Origin: Penaeus vannamei
Lineage: Eukaryota > Arthropoda > Malacostraca > Decapoda > Penaeidae
Direction: 5' to 3'
DNA: 25,000 nucleotides
Assembly: GCF_042767895.1 (NCBI RefSeq)
Contig: NC_091568.1
Location: 38,506,797 to 38,531,796 of the forward strand
Shown: positions 8,531-18,272 of the stretch, piece after piece
Position numbering within the stretch: the stretch's first letter is position 1
How the letters are laid out: each line of letters starts with the position of its first letter
Program-made: the position numbers and the translations under genes
The notes under the pieces: model-generated
What the model saw: the letters and a program-made list of their open reading frames with translations, nothing else
Told to the model about the DNA's origin: nothing
Database searches by the model: none

Positions 8531-9345
8531 TAAAGGGAGAGCAAGAATGAGAGTGAGAGCAAGAAGGAGAGGGAGAGGGAGAGTAAAAATAAAGTGAGAG
8601 CAAGAATGAGAGTGAGAGTAAGAGGGAGAGTGAGAATGAAAGTGAGAGCAAGAATGAGAGTGAGAGGGAGAGTAAGAGTGAGAGTGAGAGTTAGAATGAG
8701 AGCGAGAGGGAGAACAAGAATAAAAGTGAGAATAAGTGTAAGAGTAAGGGTAAGAATGAGAATGAGTGAGCGTAAGCGCAAAAGTGAGAGAGAGACGGAG
8801 AGGGAGGAAGAGAGATAAAGAGAGAGAAGTGGAGACGTAGCAAAAGTGAGAGTAAGGAAGGAGAAGAGAGAAAGAGGAAATAGAGAATGTGCAAGAATAA
8901 AGGTGAGAGGAAGGAGAAAGTCCTAGGAGGGCAAGACATAGAATAAAAATTAGAGTATGAGAGAATGAGAGAAGAAGAAGATAGAAGTATAATAATGGCA
9001 ATCAAACATAAAGAAAGTAAACAGGGAGAATATGAACGAGTGAGTGAAAAAATAACAAACACAAAATAACTAGATGAACACGGCATTAACAAAACAGAAC
9101 AAGATAAACATAAACAAACACAGAAACAAATGAAAGAAAAGTAAAGACAGAATTTTCTGCGAAATACTAAAAGCGAGAAAGAGGAGAGAGAATGAGAGAG
9201 AAAGAGAGAGAGAGAAAAAAAAAGATAATAAGAGAAAATGAGATAGAGAGAGAAAGAGAAGAGTAAGAGAACGAGAACGAAAGAGAAAAGAAAAAAAAGA
9301 AGAGAGAGAAAAAAAAAAGAGAGAACGAAGGAAAGTAGAGAGAGG
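8531..9345. repeat. Degenerate purine-rich continuation
   Basis: The gagagtgagagcaagaat-type unit decays to about 8800. Looser GA/GAAA purine-rich DNA follows, with an A-rich, less repetitive interval at about 8990-9160 and another GA/GAAAA block at 9175-9345. Minus-strand frames here (for example 8691-9356) are Ser/Leu/Phe low complexity. Confidence 0.8.
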
Positions 9346-9530
9346 AGGCGACACATCTTGAAAGCGGGGGATCCAGGTCACAGAAAGAAGTCTTGTGAGA
9401 GAAGACGCTGTCACCGAGCATCCAAGAAACGCTCTGGTTTAAGATGATGGTTTAATAGTTATTATCTCGTAAACTGGTTTTATAGTTGTTAATTAATGCG
9501 GATGCTTTGTTATCAGTATTGTCATTATTT
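9346..9530. other. Single-copy spacer, nothing recognised
   Basis: Short mixed-composition stretch with no repeat or reading frame of interest, becoming AT-rich at the right. Confidence 0.5.
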
Positions 9531-9700
9531 TAAGCGTTGTTACTTTTGTTATTATTATTGTTATTGTTGTTGTTGTTATTATTTTCATTGATATTATTAT
9601 TATCATTAGTATTATTTTTATTATTGTTGTTGTTTTTGTTGTTTTTTCTCCTTCTCCACATCATTATTGCTATAATTATTATAATTGATATCATACCTAT
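9531..9700. repeat. TTA/TTG triplet-type AT-rich tract
   Basis: Imperfect (GTT)n and (ATT)n words dominate. Frames are poly-Leu on plus and poly-Asn on minus. Confidence 0.8.
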
Positions 9701-10096
9701 TTTCACTATTCGTAACATTGATGGTATTACTGCCATTATTATCTCTCTATCATCCCAATCGTTATCATTATATTTATCAGCAGCAACAACACACCAGCCA
9801 TTACTATTGAAATTATCATAAGAAAGGATCAGCAAAGATTATGATATGATGGTTGTAATAAGGGTACGATATACAAGCAGTATATTTGTAATACACAGAT
9901 GTGAGTAGTTTTGAATTAGAGACAGAAAAAAAAAAAAAAAATGTCTTGGTTTTTGCTAATCAGCGATTCTCGTGGGTAATCTTGTTGTAAAACTGCCTCG
10001 GTAATAGAAAGCACAGGAAGGGAAAGAAAAAATATGTAGTGTAGTTTTTTTTTTTCTTTTTTTCTTTGGAAAGATAAACGTAGTGTTGTAAATTTT
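9701..10096. other. AT-rich single-copy spacer with A and T runs
   Basis: It includes an A-run of about 15 at 9927-9941 and a T-rich run at about 10046-10067. No supportable gene or promoter. Confidence 0.5.
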
Positions 10097-10097
10097 A

Positions 10098-10494
<397 letters not shown>

Positions 10495-11732
10495 ATGCGT
10501 ATTTTTTCTTCTTTTTCGGTATATATAATTTTTGTGTGTATGTGTCTATGCATGCATATTTTTTCTTCTTTTTTTGGGGGGATATATATAATTTTTGTGT
10601 ACATGTCTGTATATGCGTATTTTTTTCTTCTTTTTCGGTATATATCATTATTTTTGTGTGTACGTGTCTATACATGCATATTTTTCTTCTTTTTGGGGGG
10701 TTATGTATCATTTTTGTGTGTACGTGTCTATATATGCGTATTTCTTTTTCTTTTTTGTGGGGCATGTATCATCATTTTTGCGTGTATGTGTCTATACAGG
10801 CGTATTTTTTCTTCTTTTATGGAGATATATCATATTTTTTGTGTGTACGTGTCTATAAATGCGTATTTTTCTTCTTTTTCGGTATATATCATAATTTTTG
10901 TGTACGTGTCTATAAATGCGTATTTTTTCCTTCTTTTTCGGTATAAATCATCATTCTTGTGTGTACGTGTCTATACATGCGTATTTTTTTTTTCTTCTTT
11001 TTCGGTATATATCATCATTTTTGTGCGTACGTGTCTATACATGCATATTTTTTCTTCTTTTTTTGGGGGGAGGGAAATATCATTTTTGCGTGTACGTGTC
11101 TATATATGCGTATTTTTTCTTCTTTTTCGGTATATATCATCATTTTTATGTGTACGTGTCTATATATGCGTATTTCTTCTTTTTTCGGTATATATCATCA
11201 TTTTGTGTGTGTATATATCTATACATGCGTATTTTTTCTTCTTTCTGTGGGGCATGTATCATCATTTTTGTGTGTATGTGTCTATAAATGCGTATTTTTT
11301 TCTTCTTTTTCGGTATATATTATAATTTTTGTGTACGTGTCTATACATGCATATTTTTCTTCTTTTTCGGTATATATCATCATTTTTGTGTACGTGTCTA
11401 TATATGCGTATTTCTTCTTCTTTTTTCGGTATATCATTTTTGTGTGTACGTGTCTATATATGCCTATTTTTTCTTCTTTTGGGGGATATATCATATTTTT
11501 TGTGTGTATGTGTCTATACTTGCTTATTTTTTCTTCTTCTTTTTTCGGTATATATCATCATTTTTGCGTGTACGTGTCTATACATGCGTATTTTTCTTCT
11601 TCTTTTTCGGTATATATCATCATTTTTGTGCGTACGTGTCTCTACATGCATATTTTTCTCCTTTTTTCGGTATATATCATCATTTTTGTGTATACGTGTC
11701 TATATTTGCGTATTTCTTCTTTTTTCGGTATA
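10495..11732 (+). repeat. 60-bp minisatellite, 21 copies
   Basis: Each unit has four landmarks: ATGCGTATTTTT, then TTCTTCTTTTTCGG, then TATATATCATCATTTTTG, then TGTGTACGTGTCTATA. ATGC landmarks start at 10495, 10552, 10613, 10674, 10734, 10798, 10859, 10916, 10977, 11041, 11106, 11166, 11225, 11288, 11347, 11404, 11460, 11520, 11584, 11646 and 11706. Intervals are 56-65 bp with mean about 60.5. A minority variant replaces the TCGG segment with a G-run or GTGGGGCATG. The sequence lacks stops in several frames, so long Phe/Tyr/Val/Cys frames occur on the plus strand in all phases; these are not genes. Confidence 0.96.
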
Positions 11733-11915
11733 AAGTCCGACCCGGAGATTTTAAGCGAGGATTCCCATTAAAGGAGACGGGGTTGTCACAGCGCTGTCGT
11801 TGCGTAATTCCTCGCCAGATGGGGTTTAGTTCGACGAGTTATGAGGAACGTGACTTGCCTGTGACGACGTGTCTCGAGGCTGGGCGCTAATCTGTGGGTA
11901 ACGCCGGTTGGGTCA
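11733..11915. other. GC-balanced single-copy island, nothing identified
   Basis: A sharp break from the minisatellite into CpG-containing DNA (gtccgacccggagattttaa through cgctaatctgtgggtaacgc). It contains a CAGCGCTG palindrome near 11790. It has no recognisable domain, TATA box or tRNA boxes. Its first bases loosely resemble 17001-17020. It could be a fragment of an old element or a regulatory island. Confidence 0.4.
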
Positions 11916-12230
11916 TCGCCTTCTTCTTCTTGTTATATTTCTTCTTCTTCTTTGTCCTCGTCTTCGTCTTCGTCTTTTTCTTTTTCTTCTTCTTCTTCTT
12001 CTTCTTCTTCTTCTTCTTCTCTTCTTCTTCTATTTCTTTTTATTTATTTATTCTTTTTTTTGGTTTATATATATATATTTTTTTCTTTGTCTTCTATTGT
12101 TGCTGTTTTTTTCTTCTTCCTATTTTTTCTTCTATTCTTTTCTCTTTCTTGTTCTTGTTTCTCTTTTCTTCTTCCTTTTCTTCTTCATCTACTTGTATTA
12201 TTTGTTCTCTCCTCTTCCTCTTTTGTCAGT
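11916..12230. repeat. (TTC)n microsatellite and degenerate T/C tract
   Basis: Dense (TTC)n runs at 11920-12030 with gtcttc variants, including about 13 copies near 11983-12020. T-rich TTC-like DNA follows with a short (TA)n at 12067-12077. (GAA)/(TTC) is a known triplex-forming repeat. Confidence 0.92.
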
Positions 12231-12323
12231 TCGACTTTCGAGATGAAACGAGGAGTGACAATGACAGACAGGCAGTGAGGCAGAGCAGACACACATTAAA
12301 CAGATGGACAAACAAACAAAGAC

Positions 12324-12365
<42 letters not shown>

Positions 12366-12440
12366 TTAACAGACAAAGACAGAACGAAAGAGAAAATCGC
12401 AAACAGGCCGAGAGTCAAAGATTGAATAATGGTGAAACAT
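12231..12440. other. Spacer with (GA)n and ACAGAC-type words
   Basis: Imperfect gacaga, acaaacaaa and cagacaaagacag words flank a (GA)n at about 12328-12361. No supportable gene. Confidence 0.65.
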
Positions 12441-13062
12441 AATTTCCCTCTCTTCTGTCTCCCTCCATTTATCCTTCTATGTCTCTCCTCTTCCTTCTGT
12501 CTTTCTCCTTCTCATTTTTCTTTTCTTCCTTCTACCCATTCCTTCCCTCCCCCTACTCTTCTCCTTCCCTCTACCCTTCCTCCTTTTCTTCCTTTCCTTT
12601 TCTTTCCCCTTCTCATTTCCTTCTTATTCTTTCCTTCCACCTTCTCTCCTCTTTTTTCCCCTTCCCTTCCCCTTTTCTTTTTCTTCTCCTTGCTCCCTTC
12701 TCATTCTTTCCTTCTTATTCTTTCCTTCCACCTCCTCTCTTCTTCTCTCCCCTTCCCTCTACCACTCCCCCCTTCCCGTTCCCTTCTCCTTTTCTTCCCC
12801 CTACCACTCGCCCATCCCTCCCTCCCTCCTCTCCTTGCCCCTCTCCCTCCTCTCCTTTCCCCTCCCCTCCTCTCCTTTCCCCTCCCCCTCCTCCTCTTCC
12901 CCTTCCCCCTCCTCTCCCTGTCCTCCCCCCTCCTCTCCCTTCCCTCCCTCCTCCTCTCCCTTCCCTCCCTCCTCTGCTTGCCCCTCCCCTCCTCTCCTTG
13001 CCCCTCCCCCTCCCCTCTCCCTCCCCTCCCCCTCCCCTTCTCCTCACGAGCATCATCTCCAT
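12441..13062. repeat. C/T-rich degenerate minisatellite
   Basis: T-rich pyrimidine at the left, with ccttcttattctttccttcca duplicated in two blocks near 12620 and 12712, passing to C-rich tandem words (tcctctccttgcccctccc and cctcctctcccttccctcc) at 12830-13050. Ser/Pro/Leu frames on plus and Gly/Arg on minus are by-products. Confidence 0.92.
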
Positions 13063-13200
13063 CAAGGCCTCAGGCGGAAGGGGGGGGAGGGGGGAGGAGG
13101 AAGACCCCCCGCCGCGAGAAGTGGTTAACCCGACAGGAGACCAAAGAAGAAATATTCTTTGGGGGGGAAATACACTGGGGTCATTTCACCCCGCTGTGAG
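13063..13200. other. Short single-copy island with G-run
   Basis: It contains G8-A-G6 at 13080-13094, a C6 run near 13105, CpG-rich cgccgcgag and a G7 run at about 13161. A small inverted repeat GGGGT/ACCCC occurs near 13180. No gene recognised. Confidence 0.45.
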
Positions 13201-13213
13201 CTCCCTTCTCTTT

Positions 13214-13244
<31 letters not shown>

Positions 13245-13590
13245 TCGTCTCTTGCTTTTGCCTCTTATTCTCTCGTCTCTATTGGGTCTTGTCTCTTTTT
13301 TCTCGTTTTTGTTCTTCCGTCTTTTACTATGGTCTTTCTTTTCTTCTGTCTTTTTTTTCTGCCCATTTTCCGCGCCACGTATTTCTCTCTTCTCTTTCTC
13401 CGTATTCTTCCTTTTTAAAATCTCCGCCCTTTGTTCTTCTGAAAATCTTTTATTCTTCTCCCTTTCCCTCCTCCTCTCTCTTTCTCTACGCCTTTCCTTT
13501 ATCCTTCTTTCACCTCTCATCTTTACCCTTCTGTTAACATCCCTTTTTCCTCCAGCTCCGTTTTATCACCACTTCCTCTTTCTTTTCCCT
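13201..13590. repeat. Degenerate T/C-rich tract
   Basis: Irregular pyrimidine-rich DNA (cttcttcttcctcctcctc at the left, then loosely T-rich) with no clear period. Frames on either strand are low complexity. Confidence 0.75.
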
Positions 13591-13600
13591 TTCGCAAGCT

Positions 13601-13654
13601 CATTAGGATGCATAAACGCAAGCTTAAATAATGCTATTACAGCATAGCCTAATG
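13601..13654. other. Imperfect stem-loop with nested hairpin
   Basis: Outer arms CATTAGGATGC (13601-13611) and GCAT-AG-CCTAATG (13642-13654) pair over 11 bp with a 2-nt bulge. A competing inner hairpin, ATGCT/AGCAT, occupies 13631-13645. It is not followed by a T-run and has no obvious terminal duplication, so a foldback element is only a possibility. Confidence 0.4.
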
Positions 13655-13679
13655 TGGTCATTATGAAGTAAAGATACGA

Positions 13680-13980
13680 TATGTGTGCGTCTTTGTGTTT
13701 ATATTTGCGTGTGTGTATGTGTATGTGTACTCGTTACGTGTGTATGTCTATAGGTGAATGTGTAGGTATGCTTGCTTATGTATGTATGTGTATGTGTAGG
13801 TATGCTTGCTTATGTATGTATGTGTATGTGTAGGTATGCTTGCTTATGTATGTATGTGTAGGTATGCTTGCTTATGTATGTATGTGTATGTGTGTAAGTT
13901 TATGTATACATCTGTAAGTGTGTTTGTGTCTATGTGTACATGCATATGCGGGCATGTATGTTTGAAAGTGTATGTGATCA
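13680..13980 (+). repeat. TG-rich tract with a 34-bp tandem repeat, 4 copies
   Basis: Copies begin TAGGTATGCTTGCTTATG at 13763, 13797, 13831 and 13859 (intervals 34, 34 and 28; the last lacks one 6-bp tgtatg step). Loose GTGTATG repeats flank them. Frames rich in Cys/Val/Tyr or Thr/His are by-products. Confidence 0.92.
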
Positions 13981-14183
13981 CATATGAACGCAAGAAACAA
14001 ACACAATAAGAAATTAAAATATTTCTTATTGTGGCTGTTTTCCTTTTCGTGTGCACATACGTTTGCATGTACGTATACAATTGTATATGTGCGTGTACGA
14101 TTGCAAGCGTATTTGCATATATCTGTCTGCACAACGAACGTGATTCCGGAGCGTCCGAATTCCTGCATTGTGGCTTCGTCTTC
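13981..14183. other. Single-copy spacer, nothing recognised
   Basis: AT-rich and then CpG-containing mixed DNA with TG/CA-rich words (gtacgtatacaattgtatatg). No tRNA, splice-bounded exon or promoter signature. Confidence 0.45.
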
Positions 14184-14200
14184 GGGGGGGGGGGGGGGGG
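14184..14200 (+). repeat. Homopolymer G17
   Basis: Seventeen consecutive G follow ttc. G-runs this long are rare, prone to slippage and sequencing error, and can fold as a G-quadruplex. The true length may differ. Confidence 0.85.
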
Positions 14201-14299
14201 ACACGGAACCGCATATTCCCATTACGGATTCGAAATTCCCGCTGCATTCCCAGCAGAAGAGAATGAAAAGCGCCGATTCCCATTCTTCATTTTGATTCT

Positions 14300-15748
14300 C
14301 TCGATATTGCCTCTCCTCCTTCTCCTCCCTCCTCCTCTTCCTTCTCCTCCTCCTCCTCCTTCTCCGTCCTCCGTCCTCCTCCCCCTCCTCCCCCCCTTCT
14401 CCTCCTTCCCCTCCTCCTCCGTCCCCCTCCTCCTCCTCGGACCTCCCCTCCACCTCCCCGTCCTCCTCTCCCCCTCCTCCTCCTCCGTCCTCCTCCTCTT
14501 CCACCTCCTCCCTCTCCTCCCCCTCCACCTCCTCCTCCCCTCCTCCTCCTCCTCCTCCTCCCCCTCCTCCTCCTCCTCCTGCCCCTCCCCTCCTCCTCCT
14601 TCTCCCCCTCCTCCCCCCTCCCCCTCCCCCTCCCCCTCCCCCTCCTCCCCCCACTCCTCCTCCTCCTCCGTCCTCCTCCACCTCCTCCCCCTCACCTCCC
14701 CCTCCTCCTCTTTCCCCACCCCCTCCTCCCCCTCCCCATCCTCCTCCTCCTCCTCCCCCTCCCCCTCCTCCACCTCCCCCTCCTCCGTCCTCCTCCTCCA
14801 CCTCCTCCTCCGTCCTCCTCCTCCCCATACCCCTCCTCCTCCTCCTCCTCCTCCTCCTCCTCCACCTCCCCCCTCCCCCTCCCCCCCCTCCCCTCCCCTC
14901 CACCTCCTCCTCCTCCCCATCCTCCTCCTCCTCCTCCTCCCCTTCCCCCACCCCCTCCCCCTCCACCTCCCCCTCCTCCTCCTCCCCCCCCTCCCCCTCC
15001 TCCCCCCCTCACCATCCCCCTCCTCCTCCTCCTCCCCTCCTCCTCCTACTCCCCATCCTCCTCCTCCTTCTCCTCCTCCTCCTCCTCCTCCTCCTCCCTC
15101 CCTCCCTCCCCTCCTCCTCCGTCCTCCTCCTCCTCCTCCTCCTCCCCATCCCCCTCCTCCCCATCCTCCTCCTCCCCTCCTCCTCCTCCTCCTCCTCCTC
15201 CCTCCCTCCCTCCCTCCCTCCCCCTCCTCCTCCGTCCTCCTCCTCCTCCTCCTCCCCATCCCCCTCCTCCCCATCCTCCTCCTCCTCCTCCCCTCCTCCT
15301 CCTCCTCTTCTCCTTCTCCTCCTCCTCCTCTTCTCCTTCTCCTCTTCCTCCTCCTCCTCTTCTCCTCCTCCCCTCCTCCTCCTCCCCTCCCCTCCCCCCC
15401 CCCTCCCCTCCCCCTCCTCCTCCGTCCTCCTCCTCCTCCTCCCCCCCCTTCCCCTCCGTCCTCCTCCTCCCCATACCCCTCCTCCTCCTCCTCCTCCTCC
15501 TCCTCCCCCTCCACCTCCTCCTCCTCCGTCCTCCCTCCTCCCTCTCCTCCCCCTCCACCTCCTCCTCCGTCCTCCTTCTCCCCATCCCCCTCCCCCTTCT
15601 CCTCCCCCTCCCCTTCCTCCTCCTCCTCCTCCTTCCTCCTCCACCTCCTCCTCCCCCCCTCCCCCTCCTCCTCTTCCTCCTCCCCCTCCCCCTCCTCCCC
15701 CTCCCCCCCCCTCCTCCTCCTCCTCCTCCTCCTCCTCCTCCTCCTCCT
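14300..15748. repeat. 1.4-kb (CTC)n polypyrimidine block
   Basis: Nearly pure C/T with CTC/CCT triplets, broken only by occasional single G (tccGtcc) and A (ccAtcc, ccAcc) marks. The marks show internal duplication: tccGtcc at 15121 and 15234, and ccccAtcc at 15148 and 15258, give a ~110-113-bp tandem copy; a ccccAtacccctcc block recurs near 14825 and 15471. A plus-strand frame (14031-15785, Pro/Ser/Leu) and several Gly/Glu/Arg minus frames span it as pure repeat translations. Confidence 0.97.
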
Positions 15749-15867
15749 TCGGGAATTGGCGAAATCAACAATGCTCAGATGGTAATTAAGGTATGATTCA
15801 GAGTTTGATTGCTTTGTTCACCGCAGTGGGAATGTGTACATGGAATTCTGGAGAAAACAGTTTTTTT
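15749..15867. other. Short single-copy spacer
   Basis: Abrupt end of the pyrimidine block into mixed DNA with no repeats or gene signals recognised. Confidence 0.5.
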
Positions 15868-16340
15868 CATTATGTTCATTATCATTATCACCCTCATTAT
15901 GTTCATTCTTATCATCACTCTCATTATGTTCATTATTATCATCCTCATTATGTTCATTATTATCACCTTCATTATGTTCATTATTATCACCCTCTTTATG
16001 TTCATTCGTATTATCACCCTCATTATGTTCATTATTATCACCCTCTTTATGTTCATTATTATCACCCTCATTATGTTCATTATTATTACCCTCATTATGT
16101 TCAATATTATTATCACCCTCATTATGTTCACCATTCTCGTTATCATGTTAATTTTTATCATTATGGTAATTATTATCCTTATCTTCATTGTGTTCATTAT
16201 CATCATTATCATTATCATGTTCATTTTCATTATAATCATTTTCATTATAATCATTTTCATCATTATCATGATTATGTTCATTTTTATTATCATCATTTTC
16301 ATCACCATTATCATGTTCATTATTTCATTAACATCATTAC
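15868..16340. repeat. 24/27-bp ATT/ATC minisatellite
   Basis: The unit is approximately ATTATGTTCATTATTATC plus ACCCTC (24 bp), with a 3-bp insertion in some copies. The landmark TATGTTCA starts at 15871, 15898, 15925, 15949, 15973, 15997, 16024, 16048, 16072, 16096 and 16123 (intervals 24 or 27). Copies decay from about 16140 onward into loose tcattatc words. Because unit lengths are multiples of three, frames stay open on both strands (His/Tyr-rich, Ile/Met-rich). Confidence 0.94.
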
Positions 16341-16680
16341 CTTTGCTGGGTTTTTTATAATTTTCGTTATTATTATCATTACATGGTGAGTAGTGGTCAG
16401 CTGATCCAGTTAAAGTTGATGACGATAAAATTCTGAGGGAAATTGTTCCATTTTATATTATGATTATCTTCGTTGTTATTATCATCACCATTATTAGTAT
16501 CGTTACCATTATTTTTATTATCATGATCATTATTACTATTGATATCATAATCATTTTTACTATTATTATCATTATCATCATTATTCCCCCCATCATTTTA
16601 CATTTATCATTATCATTTGTGTCTGTCTTTTTTGTGTTTTTTCTTCATCTGGTTATCTGTCTATTATCTTGAATCTGTTT
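16341..16680. repeat. AT-rich degenerate ATT/ATC tract
   Basis: A short single-copy interval at 16345-16460 is followed by dense (ATT)/(ATC) words (16460-16620) and a T-rich end. Ile/Val frames only. Confidence 0.7.
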
Positions 16681-16748
16681 GTAACTCTCTCTCTCTCTGT
16701 ATGTATGTGTGTGCGTGAGAGAGAAAGATAGAAAAGGAGAAGAGAAAA

Positions 16749-16779
<31 letters not shown>

Positions 16780-16905
16780 GAGAGAGAGAGAATGACAGAG
16801 AGAGAAAGAGAGAGTGAGAAAGAGAAAGAGAGAAGGAGAGAGAGAGAATGACAGAAAGAGAAAGAGAGAGAAAGAAAGAGAAAGAGAAGAATCAAATAAG
16901 AGAAA
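16681..16905. repeat. (TC)n, GT words and long GA/GAAA tract
   Basis: Short (TC)n, tgtatgtgtgtgcgtg and then almost pure purine DNA. The word gagagaatgacag recurs with aatgacag at 16791 and 16847, a 56-bp internal duplication. The (TC)n and (GA)n sides are mutually complementary and can fold back. Ser/Leu/Phe minus frames are by-products. Confidence 0.92.
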
Positions 16906-17215
16906 GAGGAAGAACCCCAAAGTTCATTAAAATGAGCCTTAAGTTTCCCCCCCCCCTCCCCCAATATAAGGATCATTAATTACAATGAAAGAAGGGTAGT
17001 CAGACCGGAGACTTTAAACTTTACGATCCTGGACTCCGAGTGGGCGGATGTGCAGCCGGAGATGGGCGCTAGAAGTGGACTGTATTGTTCGTATCAGATA
17101 AAGACTCGGGCAGACGGGCTATTAATTCACTAGGAGGTAATTTTGCTATTTGCTTTCAGAACTAGCGAAAGAAGCATAAAGTTTTATATAGCTGTTAATA
17201 TTTGCGTGTGTTGCT
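16906..17215. other. Single-copy stretch, GC-richer centre, no gene seen
   Basis: A C-run (about 16948-16961) and an AT-rich interval precede CpG-containing DNA at 17000-17110 (cagaccggagactttaaac through gggcagacgggc). No conserved tRNA boxes, ORF or TATA arrangement was seen. Confidence 0.45.
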
Positions 17216-17515
17216 ATCTATTATGATTATTTCTTTTATTGATGGTATTCGTAATGATAATAATACTAATCGTGATGACAATACTAATGGAAATTGCTAT
17301 GATAAGGTGAATAATAATAATGATAATGACCACTACTAATATCATTATTAATATTATTATAGTTATCATTATTATCATTATTTTTGTCATCATCATTGCT
17401 ATCATTGTTATTATCATTTACTATTATCGAAATCATTGATAGAATTACTATCATTGTTATCATTACTATTATTATTATCATTACTTTCAAAAATTGTTAT
17501 CATTATCATTATTCA
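17216..17515. repeat. Degenerate ATT/ATC/GATAAT tract
   Basis: Loose triplet repeats of attatc and gataat type on both sides. Frames are Ile/Met/Asn-rich. Confidence 0.75.
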
Positions 17516-17850
17516 CTTTGCTTGGTAGGTATGTATTTGTTTGATACATACGTAGAAGTTATTATTATTGATGGTATAAACCTTATAGCATATGATGTCG
17601 GATAGCATAGAAAGTGATACACATTATGTATAAAAATATATATCAAAGGGTGATATGCCTATAAAGTGTCCTATAGTATATAACATTAACAAGATAAAAC
17701 CCAAAGTCCAAACTTTGATCTTAGTAAGTAAGAAATCAACCAAAAATACATAACACAGTAACTTGTTTAGGGAAAAAATGAATTTAAACATGTACACAGT
17801 TAGAAAGAAAGAAAGAAAAAAGATGTTCCATTACCATTTTTTTCGTGTTC
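17516..17850. other. AT-rich single-copy DNA with (GAAA)n
   Basis: No supportable gene. A (GAAA)4-5 run is at about 17803-17821, just upstream of the retroelement-tail-like motif. Confidence 0.5.
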
Positions 17851-17854
17851 CTTC

Positions 17855-17940
17855 CTGAAGATGAGTCTGATATTTTTTCTCGAAACGTCGTATTATTTAT
17901 TAAATTTTATAACTGTGATATCAACAACATGACTTTATTT
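17855..17940 (+). mobile_element. Possible retroelement 3' tail with CTGAAGATG...CGAAACGTC motif
   Basis: CTGAAGATGAG (17855-17865) is followed after about 15 nt by CTCGAAACGTCG (17879-17890), then an AT-rich run ending tgtgatatcaacaac. The pattern CTGAWGATG, short stem, then GAAACGTY resembles a sequence I associate from memory with retroelement copies in invertebrate genomes, Penelope-like or non-LTR. It also partly resembles a hammerhead-ribozyme core (CTGATGA...GAAAC), but the core is interrupted and stem II is only GAG/CTC. No reverse transcriptase, endonuclease domain, target-site duplication or poly-A tail was found, so at most a short remnant is present. Confidence 0.3.
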
Positions 17941-18134
17941 AAGGTTATGATCATGGAATTGCAAATTATTACAATACTTCTTCTACACTGACACTGCATA
18001 ACGGTGTGATTGAGTAAATATACCTCATCATGCTTCGTAATGTAACTGCTTCCAGCATAATTACGTAGTTCTGCTTTGTGTTTATAAAGGACTTTTTTCT
18101 GTCCGGAAACTGGATTTCTTTTACAGGAGCACAG
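17941..18134. other. Single-copy DNA, nothing recognised
   Basis: Mixed AT-rich sequence. A minus-strand frame of 96 codons (17907-18197) has ordinary composition (CVSLIYVYKYMYS...) but no family I recognise and no supporting promoter or splice signals. Confidence 0.4.
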
Positions 18135-18176
18135 GTATAAGTGTATATGTATACATGAATACATATACTTATATAC
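18135..18176. other. Imperfect inverted repeat (hairpin)
   Basis: GTATAAGTGTATATGTAT (18135-18152) pairs with ATACATATACTTATATAC (18159-18176) around a 6-nt loop, with a short indel in the stem. AT-rich, directly upstream of (CA)n and (TA)n, so replication slippage could have created it. Confidence 0.55.
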
Positions 18177-18188
18177 ATATATTAGGCT

Positions 18189-18197
18189 CACACACAC

Positions 18198-18269
<72 letters not shown>
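18189..18269. repeat. (CA)n and long (AT)n microsatellite
   Basis: Short (CA)n followed by uninterrupted (AT)n at 18202-18269, about 34 copies. Confidence 0.97.

Positions 18270-18272
<3 letters not shown>

Noticed and set aside
7555..8781. 408-codon minus-strand frame rich in Leu/Ser/Pro
   Set aside because: It follows the 12/24-bp minisatellite, whose pyrimidine strand lacks stops. No domain, promoter or splice signals.
14031..15785. 584-codon plus-strand reading frame, Pro/Ser/Leu-rich
   Set aside because: It is the translation of the (CTC)n polypyrimidine block. Pyrimidine-only DNA cannot contain a stop codon, and several minus-strand frames are open too.
15775..16389. Ile/Met-rich and His/Tyr-rich frames on both strands
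   Set aside because: The 24/27-bp ATT/ATC minisatellite has unit lengths divisible by three, which keeps frames open without selection.
17855..17890. Functional hammerhead ribozyme
   Set aside because: The CTGATGA core is interrupted (CTGAAGATGAG), stem II is only three base pairs and stems I and III are not evident.
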